From contig NZ_LLZG01000277.1 of the NCBI RefSeq assembly GCF_001509475.1, positions 74,775-113,478 on the forward strand: a stretch of 38,704 bases of DNA. Direction: 5' to 3'. Below, in pieces: positions 15,749 through 23,922 of the stretch. The first letter of the stretch is position 1, and the number at the start of each line of letters is the position of its first letter. The notes beneath the pieces were generated by a model. The model saw only the letters and a program-made list of their open reading frames with translations, made no database searches and was not told where the DNA came from. This DNA is from Streptomyces regalis (GTDB lineage Bacteria; Actinomycetota; Actinomycetes; Streptomycetales; Streptomycetaceae). The translations under genes were made by a program, and so were the position numbers.

Positions 15749-17128
15749 TCAGTAGCCGACGTGGAAGGTGGCGTCCTGGCGCTCGGTGGTCGTGGAGACC
15801 GGGTCGATGCGCAGGGCGTAGTCGGCGTGCCGGATGTAGCGCGTCGGGTTGTTGTACGAGCGGAACGACGCCCAGGAGGAGTCGGCGAGCCCGGCCGTCC
15901 GGTAGAAGGTCGCGTCCGCGGCGAACGTCGACGTGCCGTCGTTCGCGTCGAGGCGCAGGGCGTAGCTGTAGTGCCGCAGGTAGCGGGTCGGGTAGTTGAC
16001 CGACTGGAAGGACACGGCGGAGGAGTCGGCGAGTCCCGGCACCAGCTTCCACTGGGAGTCGGGGTACGGGTCGAAGGGGTACGCGTCGATCCGTCCGGCG
16101 AAGCCGCTGTGCCGGACGTAACGCGCCGGGAAGTTGTACGACTTGAGCCGGTTCCAGGCGGGGGCGCCCCACTTGGCGATCAGGTTGCTGTACTCGGTCG
16201 AGGTGATCGGGTGGATGCCGCAGTGCTTGGAGTTGAGCGGCTGGGTGTAGAGCTTCTGGTCCAGCGCCGTCCAGGTTCCGGAGGCCAGGTTGCTCGTCTG
16301 CCAGACGTAGAAGACGCCGTTCGGCGTGTACGTGTCGCCCCAGAGGTACCACGTGTTGCTCGTCAGGGACTTGACCACTGTGGGGGCCTCGGTGCCCCCG
16401 TGGTTCACCGCCGTGCTGAACGGGGTGAAGCTGCCGGGGTTCAGGCTCGTCGAGCGGGCGCCGACCAGCGTGCCCGCGCGCTTGAAGTAGAGGTAGTTGA
16501 CGCCGCTCACGCCGACGGTGAGGTTGCCGTCGATGACGTCGTAGCCGGGGTCGAAGAAGACCTGGGGGCTGGTCGTCGTACGGAAGTCGGTCGTGTAGCT
16601 GACCATGATGACGTTGTGGCCACTGCTGTTCACCGACGAGTAGAGGATGCCGTACTGGCCGCGTGAGGCGTCCCAGAACGCCTCCGGCGCCCAGCTGTGC
16701 GTGGTGGTCATGTCGTGCAGCTTCAGCAGCCGGTAGCCGGTGAAGGTGCGCAGGTCGGTGCTGTCCCAGACGTGGATGTAGGCGCTGTTGCGGGTCCAGT
16801 CCGTGCCGCTCAGGTCGGTCGCGAGGACGACGAAGGTGCCGTCCTGCTTACGCAGCAGGAACGGGTCGCGCAGACCTCCGGCGCCGAGCGTGGGGGTGGC
16901 GACGGGGGCGTTCTGGTTGAGCGGCGTCCACCGCAGGCCGTCGGTGCTGACGGCCAGATGGAGGTTGTAGTCCGCTTCCAGCATGGTGTTGGACTCGGTG
17001 AAGTAGACCATCGCGTACGCAGAGTCGGCGGCGTGGGCGGTCCCCGCGCCGAGGGCCAGGGCGCCGGTCGCGGCGAGCGGGGCGCTCGCGGCCATGCCGA
17101 GGAAGTGTCTGCGGGAGGGGTGGGCCAT
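15749..17128 (-). CDS. exported GH43-type glycosidase with AbfB (CBM42) domain
   Basis: A 459-residue secreted protein. Twin-arginine signal SRRHFLGMAASAPLA at the N-terminus, cleaved near AHA-AD. The catalytic part (about 35-310) shows five-bladed propeller features of GH43-type enzymes: GLRDPFLLRKQDGTF, HSWAPEAFWD and DVIDGN, which hold candidate catalytic acids. The C-terminus (about 320-459) has three repeats, ARYVRHSGFAGRID, TRYLRHYSYALRLD and TRYIRHADYALRID: the beta-trefoil of an AbfB arabinofuranose-binding domain. The likely role is attack on arabinose-containing plant polysaccharide outside the cell. ATG 17128 has CTGGAG 5-6 nt upstream; an ATG at 17179 would spoil the signal peptide and is rejected. 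Confidence 0.87.
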   Translation of the reverse strand: MAHPSRRHFLGMAASAPLAATGALALGAGTAHAADSAYAMVYFTESNTMLEADYNLHLAVSTDGLRWTPLNQNAPVATPTLGAGGLRDPFLLRKQDGTFVVLATDLSGTDWTRNSAYIHVWDSTDLRTFTGYRLLKLHDMTTTHSWAPEAFWDASRGQYGILYSSVNSSGHNVIMVSYTTDFRTTTSPQVFFDPGYDVIDGNLTVGVSGVNYLYFKRAGTLVGARSTSLNPGSFTPFSTAVNHGGTEAPTVVKSLTSNTWYLWGDTYTPNGVFYVWQTSNLASGTWTALDQKLYTQPLNSKHCGIHPITSTEYSNLIAKWGAPAWNRLKSYNFPARYVRHSGFAGRIDAYPFDPYPDSQWKLVPGLADSSAVSFQSVNYPTRYLRHYSYALRLDANDGTSTFAADATFYRTAGLADSSWASFRSYNNPTRYIRHADYALRIDPVSTTTERQDATFHVGY

Positions 17129-17191
17129 GTGCTCTCCAGGGGGGTGCGGCCTTCTGGCTGAGATGCCGAACTGTCGCAATTGCCGAAATAT

Positions 17192-17204
17192 CGAACGAAG
17201 TTCG
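17192..17204. promoter_or_regulatory. candidate operator of the GH43-type gene
   Basis: CGAACGAAGTTCG is a perfect palindrome with 5-bp arms. It is placed just downstream of the predicted transcription start (about 17211), where a bound repressor would block elongation. The neighbouring AT-richer stretch 17176-17191 (CAATTGCCGAAATATC) may extend the site. The cognate regulator is not evident in the window. Confidence 0.5.
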
Positions 17205-17217
17205 GTGAGTCGACCAG

Positions 17218-17246
17218 AAGGTAGGAGAGTGTTGGGTCCGCGTCAA
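17218..17246 (-). promoter_or_regulatory. promoter of the GH43-type gene
   Basis: On the minus strand TTGACG (17246-17241), a 17-bp spacer and TACCTT (17223-17218) make a good sigma-70-type promoter about 90 bp before the ATG at 17128. Confidence 0.65.
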
Positions 17247-17254
17247 TCACATGG

Positions 17255-17700
17255 TCATCCTTGGCGGATTCCCGCCACTCGGCTCGGCGGCAGCCCGAGT
17301 TCCGCACGCGTGCGTGCCGCCGCCCCGACCGCCACCGCGTCGGCGCCGAGGCCGGCGCGCCGGACCCGGACGGGGTGGCCGCTGACGGGCGGTTCGGCGG
17401 TCAGGGTCGCACGGATCGGGTGCTCCAGCAGCGACCAGGAGCGGCTCAGGCCACCGCCGATGACCACCGTGGTGAGGTCCAGCAGGCCCGCCGTGACGAG
17501 CAGCGCACGGGCGACGGCGGTGCCTGCCGCCTCGTACACGGCGAGCGCGTCCACGTCGCCCGCGCCCGCCGCCTCGGCGACCTCCCGGGCCGTGCGCGCG
17601 CGGCCGGTGCGCCCGGCGTAACGGGCGGCGATCGCACGGCCGGAGGCCAGGGTCTCCAGGTGGCCGCGGCCGCCGCAGGTGCAGGCCAGGTCACCGAAGC
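17255..17700 (-). pseudogene. ROK-family sugar kinase/regulator, C-terminal fragment
   Basis: About 148 residues remain. They begin GFGDLACTCGGRGHLETLASG, the ROK zinc-motif region (C-x-C-G-x-x-G-C/H-x-E), and run through VIGGGLSRSWSLL and GADAVAVGAA to a normal C-terminus at 17255. The N-terminal half, with the ATP-binding and sugar-binding DGGT region, is missing. The coding homology stops at about 17700, exactly where the divergent M81 fragment begins. So the start codon, promoter and about half the gene were removed in one event. Transcription from this side is unlikely. Confidence 0.85.
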
Positions 17701-17701
17701 C

Positions 17702-18619
17702 ATGGAGACCAAGGAGCGGGCCGCCCGCAACCTCGTCGACCTCCTGGCGAGCGGTGCGCCCCGGCCGGTCAAGGCGTGGATCCCGGTGCCGGTGCTGCTT
17801 GCCGGGGAGCAGACCTCCACCCGTATCGAACCCGCGAAGGGCGTGTACGCGGCCGTGGCGGAGGTCGAGGCGGCCGACGGCGTGACGGACGCGGCGATCT
17901 GGGTCGGTTACGCCTGGGCGGACGAACCGCGCAACCGCGCCGCGGTCGTGGTCACCGGCCCCGACGAGGTCGCCGTCACCGTGGGCGCCGAGCGGCTCGC
18001 CCGCGGATTCTGGGACGCCCGGCACGACTTCGCCTTCGTCGCCCCCACCGGGGACCTCGACGACTGCCTCGACGAGGCCCTCGCCGCCACCGCCCGCCCC
18101 TACTTCATCAGCGACACCGGCGACGTCACCTGGGGGCTCGAACGCGTCCTCGCCCGCCCGGAGTTCAAGGACGGGTCCGGCCCGGTCGTCCTCTACGCCT
18201 CCCTGCCGGGGTCGTCCGCGGTCGATACGGCGGTACGGGCCGGCGTCGGCGCGACGGTGACCGTCACAGCGGGCGCCGAGGTCGACGACCGGCACGCCGG
18301 GCCGCTCACGATGACGGGCGTGGTGCACTGCGTCCGGAACGGCGACCGGGACGCGGAGACGGAGGTCGTGCTGCGGGTCGGGAGCGTGCACGTGATCCTG
18401 ACCCGGCTGCGCAAGCCGTACCACATCGAACGCGACTTCACCGGCCGGGAGTTGGAGCCACGCACGGCCGACGTCGTGATCGTCAAGATCGGCTACCGTC
18501 TCGGCCACCACCGCATCCGCCGGCCGATGTTCCTCTTCGACCCCGGCATGCCCGATCCGGACCTCACGGCCCGGATCGTCGCGCCCGCGAACCGTCCGCT
18601 CACCGGCCCCGAGGAGTGA
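17702..18619 (+). pseudogene. M81 (MlrC-like) metallopeptidase, decayed C-terminal part
   Basis: About 305 residues from METKERAARNLVDLLASG to the stop at 18619 match the C-terminal half of M81/microcystinase C-like proteins: PVPVLLAGEQTSTR, IWVGYAWADEPRNRAAVVV and KPYHIERDFTG. The N-terminal half with the metal ligands is gone. Two conserved internal segments are also missing: between ISDTGD and VTW, where relatives have NPTAGG-like residues, and between VKIGY and LGHHRIRRPM, where about 25 residues are expected. The frame stayed open, but the product lacks catalytic residues. The 5' boundary coincides with the ROK fragment. Family comparisons are from memory. Confidence 0.8.
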
Positions 18620-18665
18620 GAAGGCCTCGTCCAACGAGTGAGAAGGCCTGGTTCAACGAGTGAGA
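18614..18665 (+). repeat. 22-bp tandem repeat across the M81 stop codon
   Basis: GAGTGAGAAGGCCTCGTCCAAC-type units at 18614-18635 and 18636-18657 (two differences), then a partial GAGTGAGA at 18658-18665. The stop codon TGA of the M81 fragment is inside the first unit and is repeated in each. Confidence 0.9.
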
Positions 18666-18676
18666 CCGCTCCCGGC

Positions 18677-19264
18677 TCAGCTCGCCTTGCGGGCATCGGC
18701 GATCAACTGGTCGATCAGGGTGATCAGCACGTCCCGGCACGACTCGCGCTTCCGCGCGTCGCACAACAGCACCCGCACATGCTGCGGCAGCGCGAGGGCG
18801 TCCCGGATCTCCTCGGCGGGGTAGGGATGTTCGCCGTGGAAGCCGTTGACGCCGACGACGAAGGGGATGCCCCGGCGCTCGAAGAAGTCGATCGCCGCGA
18901 AGCTGGACTCCGGCCGGCGGACGTCGACCAGGACCACGGCCCCGAGCGCGCCGATCGCCAGGTCGTTCCACATGAACCAGAACCGCTGCTGACCGGGCGT
19001 ACCGAACAGATACAGCACCAGTTCCCGGCTGATGGTGATCCGGCCGAAGTCCAGGGCCACGGTCGTGGCCCGCTTCTCCTCGATGCCGCTGAGGTCGTCG
19101 ATACCCAGGCCCGCGGCGGTCAGGGGCTCCTCGGTGCGCAGCGGGGCGATCTCGCTGACCGACCCGACCATGGTGGTCTTGCCGACGCCGAAACCGCCGG
19201 CGATGAGGATCTTGACCGTGTCGGGCGGCGCGGCCGCTTCCACGGTGGTGTCAGAGCCGGCCAA
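18677..19264 (-). CDS. cvnD: conservon GTPase CvnD (conservon 2)
   Basis: A 195-residue GTPase. G1 GGFGVGKTT (23-31) and G3-like FGTPGQQRF (87-95) are intact. The G4-like element reads NGFHG (140-144) where CvnD1 has NAFDG: the guanine-contacting Asp is replaced by His. The start is TTG 19264, inside the end of cvnC (14-nt overlap), with GAGGG about 6 nt upstream; a GTG about 21 nt further in is possible. Last gene of the second conservon; no P450 gene follows. Confidence 0.9.
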   Translation of the reverse strand: MAGSDTTVEAAAPPDTVKILIAGGFGVGKTTMVGSVSEIAPLRTEEPLTAAGLGIDDLSGIEEKRATTVALDFGRITISRELVLYLFGTPGQQRFWFMWNDLAIGALGAVVLVDVRRPESSFAAIDFFERRGIPFVVGVNGFHGEHPYPAEEIRDALALPQHVRVLLCDARKRESCRDVLITLIDQLIADARKAS

Positions 19265-19619
19265 GGCCGTCCCTCACTTTCTGCAGCAGGTCCAGGTCCG
19301 GGGTGCGGGGGGTGACGGGGTGCGGCGGGTGCACGGTGATCAGGCCCGCCTCCAGCAGATCGCAGAGCATGATGACGACCACGCTCACCGGGAGGTCGAG
19401 ATGGGCCGCGAGTTCCGCGACGGCGATCGGCCGGGCACAGCGCCGCAGGATCCGCGTCTGTTCGGGCTGCGGACGGGGCGCCCGCTCCGGCGGCGGATCC
19501 ACCGCCGTCACCGTCGTGATCAGCGTGAAGTCGGCGCGGCTGGGGCGCGTCCGGCCGCCGGTCAGGGTGAAGAGACGTACCAGCCGACCCGCCGAATCAT
19601 CACCGCCCACCTCACGCAC
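19251..19619 (-). CDS. cvnC: conservon protein CvnC (DUF742, conservon 2)
   Basis: A 122-residue DUF742 protein. VRLFTLTGGRTRPSRADFTLITTV opens the domain; RRCARPIAVAELAAHLDLPVSVVVIMLCDLLEAGLITVH is the winged-helix-like core. It lacks the Pro-rich N-terminal ladder of the CvnC in conservon 1. GTG 19619 overlaps the cvnB stop by 8 nt (GTGCGTGA); its own end overlaps cvnD. Tight overlaps suggest stoichiometric production of the complex. Confidence 0.9.
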   Translation of the reverse strand: MREVGGDDSAGRLVRLFTLTGGRTRPSRADFTLITTVTAVDPPPERAPRPQPEQTRILRRCARPIAVAELAAHLDLPVSVVVIMLCDLLEAGLITVHPPHPVTPRTPDLDLLQKVRDGLGRL

Positions 19620-20031
19620 CAGGGCCGACGTGGGCCCGCGGTGCCGCCGACAGATGCTCGCCGATCTTCTTCACCAGCATGTTCATCTGGTACGCCACCA
19701 CACCGACGTCCGCGCCCTGGTTGGTGAGCACGACCAGGTGGGCGCCGGGCCCGGCGGAGGTGAGGATCAGATAGCTGTGGGCCATCTCGATCAGCGCCTG
19801 GCGCACGGGGCCGCCCCGGAAGTCCATACTGACGCCCTTGCTGAGGCTCATCAGCCCGGACGCGGTCGCCGCCAACCGCTCGGCGTCGTCGCGCAGGAAG
19901 CCGGTGGACTTGCTGACCACCAGACCGTCCTCGGAGAGCACGACGGCGTGGTTGACGTCGGCGACCCGCTCCACGAGTCCGGTGAGCAACTGGTCGAGCT
20001 GGGTGTCCGTGGCGGGTGTGGGGCGTGTCAT
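19612..20031 (-). CDS. cvnB: conservon roadblock/LC7 protein CvnB (conservon 2)
   Basis: A 139-residue roadblock/LC7 protein: LDQLLTGLVERVADVNHAVVLSEDGLVVS, SLSKGVSMDFRGG and GAHLVVLTNQGADVGVVAYQMNMLV. I choose ATG 20031 because GAAGGA lies about 9 nt upstream. The alternative ATG at 20046 overlaps the cvnA stop (ATGA) but has no ribosome binding site. Partner of CvnC and of the GTPase CvnD. Confidence 0.92.
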   Translation of the reverse strand: MTRPTPATDTQLDQLLTGLVERVADVNHAVVLSEDGLVVSKSTGFLRDDAERLAATASGLMSLSKGVSMDFRGGPVRQALIEMAHSYLILTSAGPGAHLVVLTNQGADVGVVAYQMNMLVKKIGEHLSAAPRAHVGPGA

Positions 20032-20042
20032 GGCGATGTCCT

Positions 20043-22442
20043 TCATGAGCGGTCGGCGGGCGGGGTGGAGGACGTGGGGGAGGAGGCCGAGCCGGCCGTG
20101 GTCGGCTCCTCGCGGGCACCGTCGTCACGCGCCCCCCGAGTGGCCGGGACCCGCTGGTCCTCGGCCTTGGGCGCGTCCGGTGCCTCGTCGTCGCTTTCGT
20201 CGCGGGCCTGAAGCGTCCCCCGTTGGAAGCAGGCGAGCGAGGAGGCGGCTCGTTCCGCGGTGAAGTCATCGGCGCACTCGTCCTCTTCGGCGGCCGGGGC
20301 GTCCTCGCGCAGCTCGGCGGCCAGGCTGGTCTGCGGTACCCGGCGGGGGAGCGGGGAGAGGCCACCGTGGCGTGCTGAGGGCGCGGGCGAGGGCGCGGGG
20401 GCCGGGGCGGGTGCGGTGCGGGCCGGGACGACCGGGCGGGACTCCCGTACGGGCTCCTCCGGTTCGGCCGCCCCGGCGTGCTGCACCTCGTCCCGGTCCG
20501 GCGCGGGCACGTCCCGCACCACGATGTCGTGCGGGATCAGCACGATCGCCGTCGTGCCGCCGTACGGCGAGGAGCGCAGGGTGACGGCGATGCCGTGCCG
20601 GTGGGCGAGCCGGCCGATCACGAACATGCCGAGCCGCAGGTCGTCGGCGAGCGCCACCACGTCGAACTGCGGAGGGTCGGCCAACTGGGCGTTGAAGGAG
20701 TCGTAGTCCTCCTCGGACATGCCGAGGCCACGGTCCTCGACCTCCACGGCCAGGCCCTTGGCCACCATCGCGGCCCGCACCCCGACCGGGGCCGGCGCGG
20801 GGGAGTACAGGGTGGCGTTCTCGATCAGCTCCGCCAGCAGATGGATCACGTCCGCCACCGCGGGCGGCGCGACGTGTACCTCCTCCTCGGTGTGCACCTC
20901 CACCCGCTGGTACTCGGCGACCTCACCGACGGCACTGCGCAGGATGTCGATCAGCGCGACCGGCTCGCTCCAGCTGCGGCCGGGCCGCTCGCCGCTGATG
21001 ATGACGAGGTTCTCCTCGTAGCGGCGCAACTGGCTCGCGGTGGAGTCCAGTTCGTACAGGCCCTTGAGGACCTCGGGGTCCTGGTGCGCGCGCTCCAGCG
21101 CGTCGAGCTTGGTGAGCTGCAGGTTGACCAGGTTCTGACTCTGCCGGGCGATGCCCAGGATGATCTTCTGGAAGCCGCGCCGGGTGTCGGCGAGTTCGAC
21201 GGCGGTGTGTACGGCGGTGCGCTGCGCGGTGTTGAACGCCTTGGCCACCTGGCCGAGTTCGTCATGGCCGTAGTCCAGCGGCGGGGTCGCCAGCTCCACG
21301 TCGACCTTCTCGCCCCGCTCCAGCCGGGCCACCACGTCCGGCAGCCGCTCCTGGGCGAGGCTCAGGGTGGCCTCGCGCAGCCCGCGCAGGCGCCGGGACA
21401 GTGAGCGGGTGATCCGCCAGGACATCCCGATGCACAGCAGCAGGGCGACCAGACCGCCCGCACTCAGGGACGCGGCCTTGATCAGCAGGCTGCGCGCGTC
21501 CTCGGCACTGCGCTGCAGCAGACCGGTCGTCTGCTGCTGGATCAGGACCGAGTAGTCGTCGGACACCTTGATCAGTGCGGCCCGCCACTCCTTCTGCACG
21601 TCCGGAATCGCGATGTCCCCGTCGCCACGCGCCGCGGCCCGGGCCGCGAACACCCGGTCCTCGACGGACTTCAGGGTCCGCCACTGCGCGCTGCGCAGGA
21701 TCCGCTCGGTCTCCGTCTTCGCGCCCTCCTTGAGCAGGGGGACGATCTGGTCCTTGACGAGCCAGCGGCGGGTGTTCACCAGCTCCGCGAACTCGGTCCA
21801 CGTCTTGTCGTCCATCTTCCCCGACGGCCCGGCCAGGGTCAGCAGCGCGTCCTCCTGGGACACCAGCTCCGCCGCGTGCTCCAGCGAGACGAGCGGACCG
21901 GCCTGCGAGGTGAGGTCGCCGTCGTCGACCTGGGAGAGCTCCTGGAAGGCGTGGATCTGGTCGTCGATGATCGACGTGTACTGGCCCAGCGCCTGCACGG
22001 CGGTGATGTCGGTGGGGTTGTCCACCTGACTCCGGTAGTACTCCAGGCTGCTCAGGGACGCGACGACCGAGTACAACCGGTCCTTGATCCGGGCCGGCGC
22101 CTGCTGGATCTCGTCCGACTGGCCGAGGAGTTTCGCGACCGCCTTGTCCGTCTTGCGGCGCTGCGCGTCCAGCGCGGTGCGGGCCGCTTCCTGGCGCGAG
22201 GCCAGCCAGACGGCCGAGTAGCTGCGCTCCTGCTGCAGCGCGAGGGTGGCCTCGGTGCCCATGGCGCCGGTCGACTTGCTCAGCCCGGTCTGCGCACGCA
22301 GCGTCAGGCCCTCCGAGAACATTTGGATCGTCGTCACGCTCCAGACGGCGGCGAGCGTGACGCTGGGCACCAGCGCCAGGAGGATCAGGGAGAGACGTAT
22401 GGAGCCGAGGCGGCGGCGCCGGGGACCTGTCCGTGGAGACAT
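20043..22442 (-). CDS. cvnA: conservon sensor kinase-like protein CvnA (conservon 2)
   Basis: A 799-residue sensor. TM1 is at about 13-36 and TM2 (SLSAGGLVALLLCIGMSW) at about 328-347, around an extracellular nitrate/nitrite-sensing (NIT) type helical domain (ALQQERSYSAVWLASRQ). The HATPase_c domain has N-box ELIENATLYSPAP and G1 VEDRGLGMS. The dimerisation segment reads LYELDSTASQLRRYEENL: where CvnA1 has Asp-His, this one has Asp-Ser, so the candidate phospho-accepting His is absent. The C-terminal 150 residues are Pro/Ala/Glu-rich. ATG 22442 has AGGA 6 nt upstream. Confidence 0.92.
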   Translation of the reverse strand: MSPRTGPRRRRLGSIRLSLILLALVPSVTLAAVWSVTTIQMFSEGLTLRAQTGLSKSTGAMGTEATLALQQERSYSAVWLASRQEAARTALDAQRRKTDKAVAKLLGQSDEIQQAPARIKDRLYSVVASLSSLEYYRSQVDNPTDITAVQALGQYTSIIDDQIHAFQELSQVDDGDLTSQAGPLVSLEHAAELVSQEDALLTLAGPSGKMDDKTWTEFAELVNTRRWLVKDQIVPLLKEGAKTETERILRSAQWRTLKSVEDRVFAARAAARGDGDIAIPDVQKEWRAALIKVSDDYSVLIQQQTTGLLQRSAEDARSLLIKAASLSAGGLVALLLCIGMSWRITRSLSRRLRGLREATLSLAQERLPDVVARLERGEKVDVELATPPLDYGHDELGQVAKAFNTAQRTAVHTAVELADTRRGFQKIILGIARQSQNLVNLQLTKLDALERAHQDPEVLKGLYELDSTASQLRRYEENLVIISGERPGRSWSEPVALIDILRSAVGEVAEYQRVEVHTEEEVHVAPPAVADVIHLLAELIENATLYSPAPAPVGVRAAMVAKGLAVEVEDRGLGMSEEDYDSFNAQLADPPQFDVVALADDLRLGMFVIGRLAHRHGIAVTLRSSPYGGTTAIVLIPHDIVVRDVPAPDRDEVQHAGAAEPEEPVRESRPVVPARTAPAPAPAPSPAPSARHGGLSPLPRRVPQTSLAAELREDAPAAEEDECADDFTAERAASSLACFQRGTLQARDESDDEAPDAPKAEDQRVPATRGARDDGAREEPTTAGSASSPTSSTPPADRS

Positions 22443-22483
22443 TGTCGTCCTAGGGCGATCAGCGGAGGGCGGGGATGGTCAGC

Positions 22484-22555
22484 GCGGAAGCGGAAGCGGA
22501 GGCGGAGGCGGAGGCGGAGGCGGAAAGGGAAGCGGAAGGGGAAGCGGAAGGGGGG
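22484..22555. repeat. hexanucleotide and 12-bp tandem repeats in the cvnA leader region
   Basis: Seven GCGGAR hexamers (22484-22525) are followed by two exact 12-mers GAAGCGGAAGGG (22529-22540, 22541-22552). The tract lies 42 bp upstream of cvnA of conservon 2, within the 239-bp gap behind the sugar-binding lipoprotein gene. On the coding strand of cvnA it is a pyrimidine-rich tract. It is the only candidate region for a cvnABCD promoter. An open frame across it is a repeat artefact. Confidence 0.85.
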
Positions 22556-22681
22556 ACGAGCGCGAAGGGTGGACGCGTGTCCGGTACATCACAGGGGGTG
22601 CGCAGGATGCTATCCGTACATGTGAGCGTACGCGGCATGCGTGCCCCAATCTTTGGCGACACCGTCGGCAGAAGTGTCCGG

Positions 22682-23680
22682 TCAGCGGGATCCGTTGGCG
22701 GCGAGCTTCGCGACCGCGGCGACGTTCGCCTTGGTGACGAACGCCGGACCGGTGAGGACGGGGGCCTCGCCACCGCCGAGGGTGTTGCCGTTGGTCCGGT
22801 ACAACCAGAGGGAGTCCACGGCGAGGTATCCCTGCAGATACGGCTGCTGGTCGACCGCGAACTGTACGTCCCCGCCCTGGACCGCTGTGACCAGGTCCTT
22901 GTTGAGGTCGAAGGTCGCGACATGGGCCTTGCTGTGCGCCTCCTGGGCCGACTTCACCGCGGCGAGCGCGAACTGTGCGCCGAGCGTGACCACTTCGTCG
23001 ATGCTCGGGTCCTGGGTCAGCCGGGACGCGACGGTGGCGGTCACCGCGTCCATGTCGGTGCCGTCCACGTAGAGGATCTCGGTCTCGCCGCCGAACGCCT
23101 TTTTCACACCCGCACAGCGCGCCTCCAGGGCGACGTTGCCGCGCTCGTGGATGACACACAGGGCGTGCTTGGCCTTCAGACCGTCCAGCTTGCTGCCGAC
23201 GGCGCGGCCCGCGACGCTCTCGTCCTGGCCGAAGTACTCGAGCAGACCGGCGGACTTCCATTCGTCTATACCTGAGTTGAGGCCGACCACGGGTATGCCG
23301 GCCGCCCGCGCCTCGGTGACCGGGCTCGTCATCGCCGACGGCTTGGCCAGGGTCACCGCGATGCCGTCGGCCTTCTGCCGGATCGCGTCCCGCATCAGCT
23401 CGGCCTGCCCGGCCGGGTCGGAGTCGTTGGCGTAGGTCAGGTCGACGTTGTCCTTGGCGGCCGCGGCCCGGGCGCCCTTCTGCACCAACTCCCAGAAAGC
23501 GTCGCCCTCGCCGCCGTGGGTGATCAGGGCGATCTTCAGACGTGGACTGCCGGCCGCGGCGGCCGTGTCCGAGGCGTCGTCGGTTCTACCGAGGGCGGAG
23601 CAGCCGGCCAGCAGCAGACAGGTGGCGGCCGTGAGGGCCGCGACGCGAGTGAAAACGGGGGAGGGGGGTGAAGTCTTCAT
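22682..23680 (-). CDS. sugar ABC transporter substrate-binding lipoprotein (orphan)
   Basis: A 332-residue lipoprotein. Lipobox LLAGC (Cys27), then a type I periplasmic-binding fold (Peripla_BP_4, ribose/inositol class): LKIALITHGGEGDAFWELV, YANDSDPAGQAELMRDAI, GIPVVGLNSGIDEW and ATFDLNKDLVTAVQGGDVQFAVDQQPYLQGY. No ATPase or permease gene is adjacent, so it either serves a transporter elsewhere or works as a sensor component. It lies directly upstream of conservon 2 in the same direction (239-bp gap). ATG 23680 is chosen for the signal peptide; the longer open frame upstream lacks any signal. Confidence 0.88.
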   Translation of the reverse strand: MKTSPPSPVFTRVAALTAATCLLLAGCSALGRTDDASDTAAAAGSPRLKIALITHGGEGDAFWELVQKGARAAAAKDNVDLTYANDSDPAGQAELMRDAIRQKADGIAVTLAKPSAMTSPVTEARAAGIPVVGLNSGIDEWKSAGLLEYFGQDESVAGRAVGSKLDGLKAKHALCVIHERGNVALEARCAGVKKAFGGETEILYVDGTDMDAVTATVASRLTQDPSIDEVVTLGAQFALAAVKSAQEAHSKAHVATFDLNKDLVTAVQGGDVQFAVDQQPYLQGYLAVDSLWLYRTNGNTLGGGEAPVLTGPAFVTKANVAAVAKLAANGSR

Positions 23681-23784
23681 GAGGGTGCGGCACCTCGCTG
23701 TACGGCCGAGCCGGAGGAACGAACGAGAGTACGGCCCGCGCCGCAGGGGGAGTGCGCCGACCTGGTGAACTCTCGCTGGGCCGG

Positions 23785-23814
23785 AGCCAATCGCGTGTGA
23801 CCACCGGTAGTCAA
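23785..23814 (-). promoter_or_regulatory. candidate promoter with palindromic operator for the sugar-binding protein gene
   Basis: On the minus strand TTGACT (23814-23809) is followed after 18 bp by TTGGCT (23790-23785), a weak -10. A 16-bp near-palindrome TGACTACCGGTGGTCA (23813-23798, 14 of 16 symmetric) overlaps the -35 and spacer. This is the position expected for a LacI/ROK-type repressor site. The core TACCGGTGGT also occurs at 26463-26472 upstream of the DUF6230 gene. Confidence 0.45.
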
Positions 23815-23922
23815 GTGTGCAACCACTCGGCGTGAGTCGTTGCTGCCACATCGTGATGAACCGCTGGCGGGAGGGCGGGCAGACGACCGGCCCACCCCGA
23901 CTGCTTGCGCTCGCAAACCGGG

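Noticed and set aside
22475..23275. Open frame with a long Glu/Ala repeat on the plus strand
   Set aside because: It is created by the hexanucleotide tract and then runs antisense through the sugar-binding lipoprotein gene, which has a clear signal peptide and fold.
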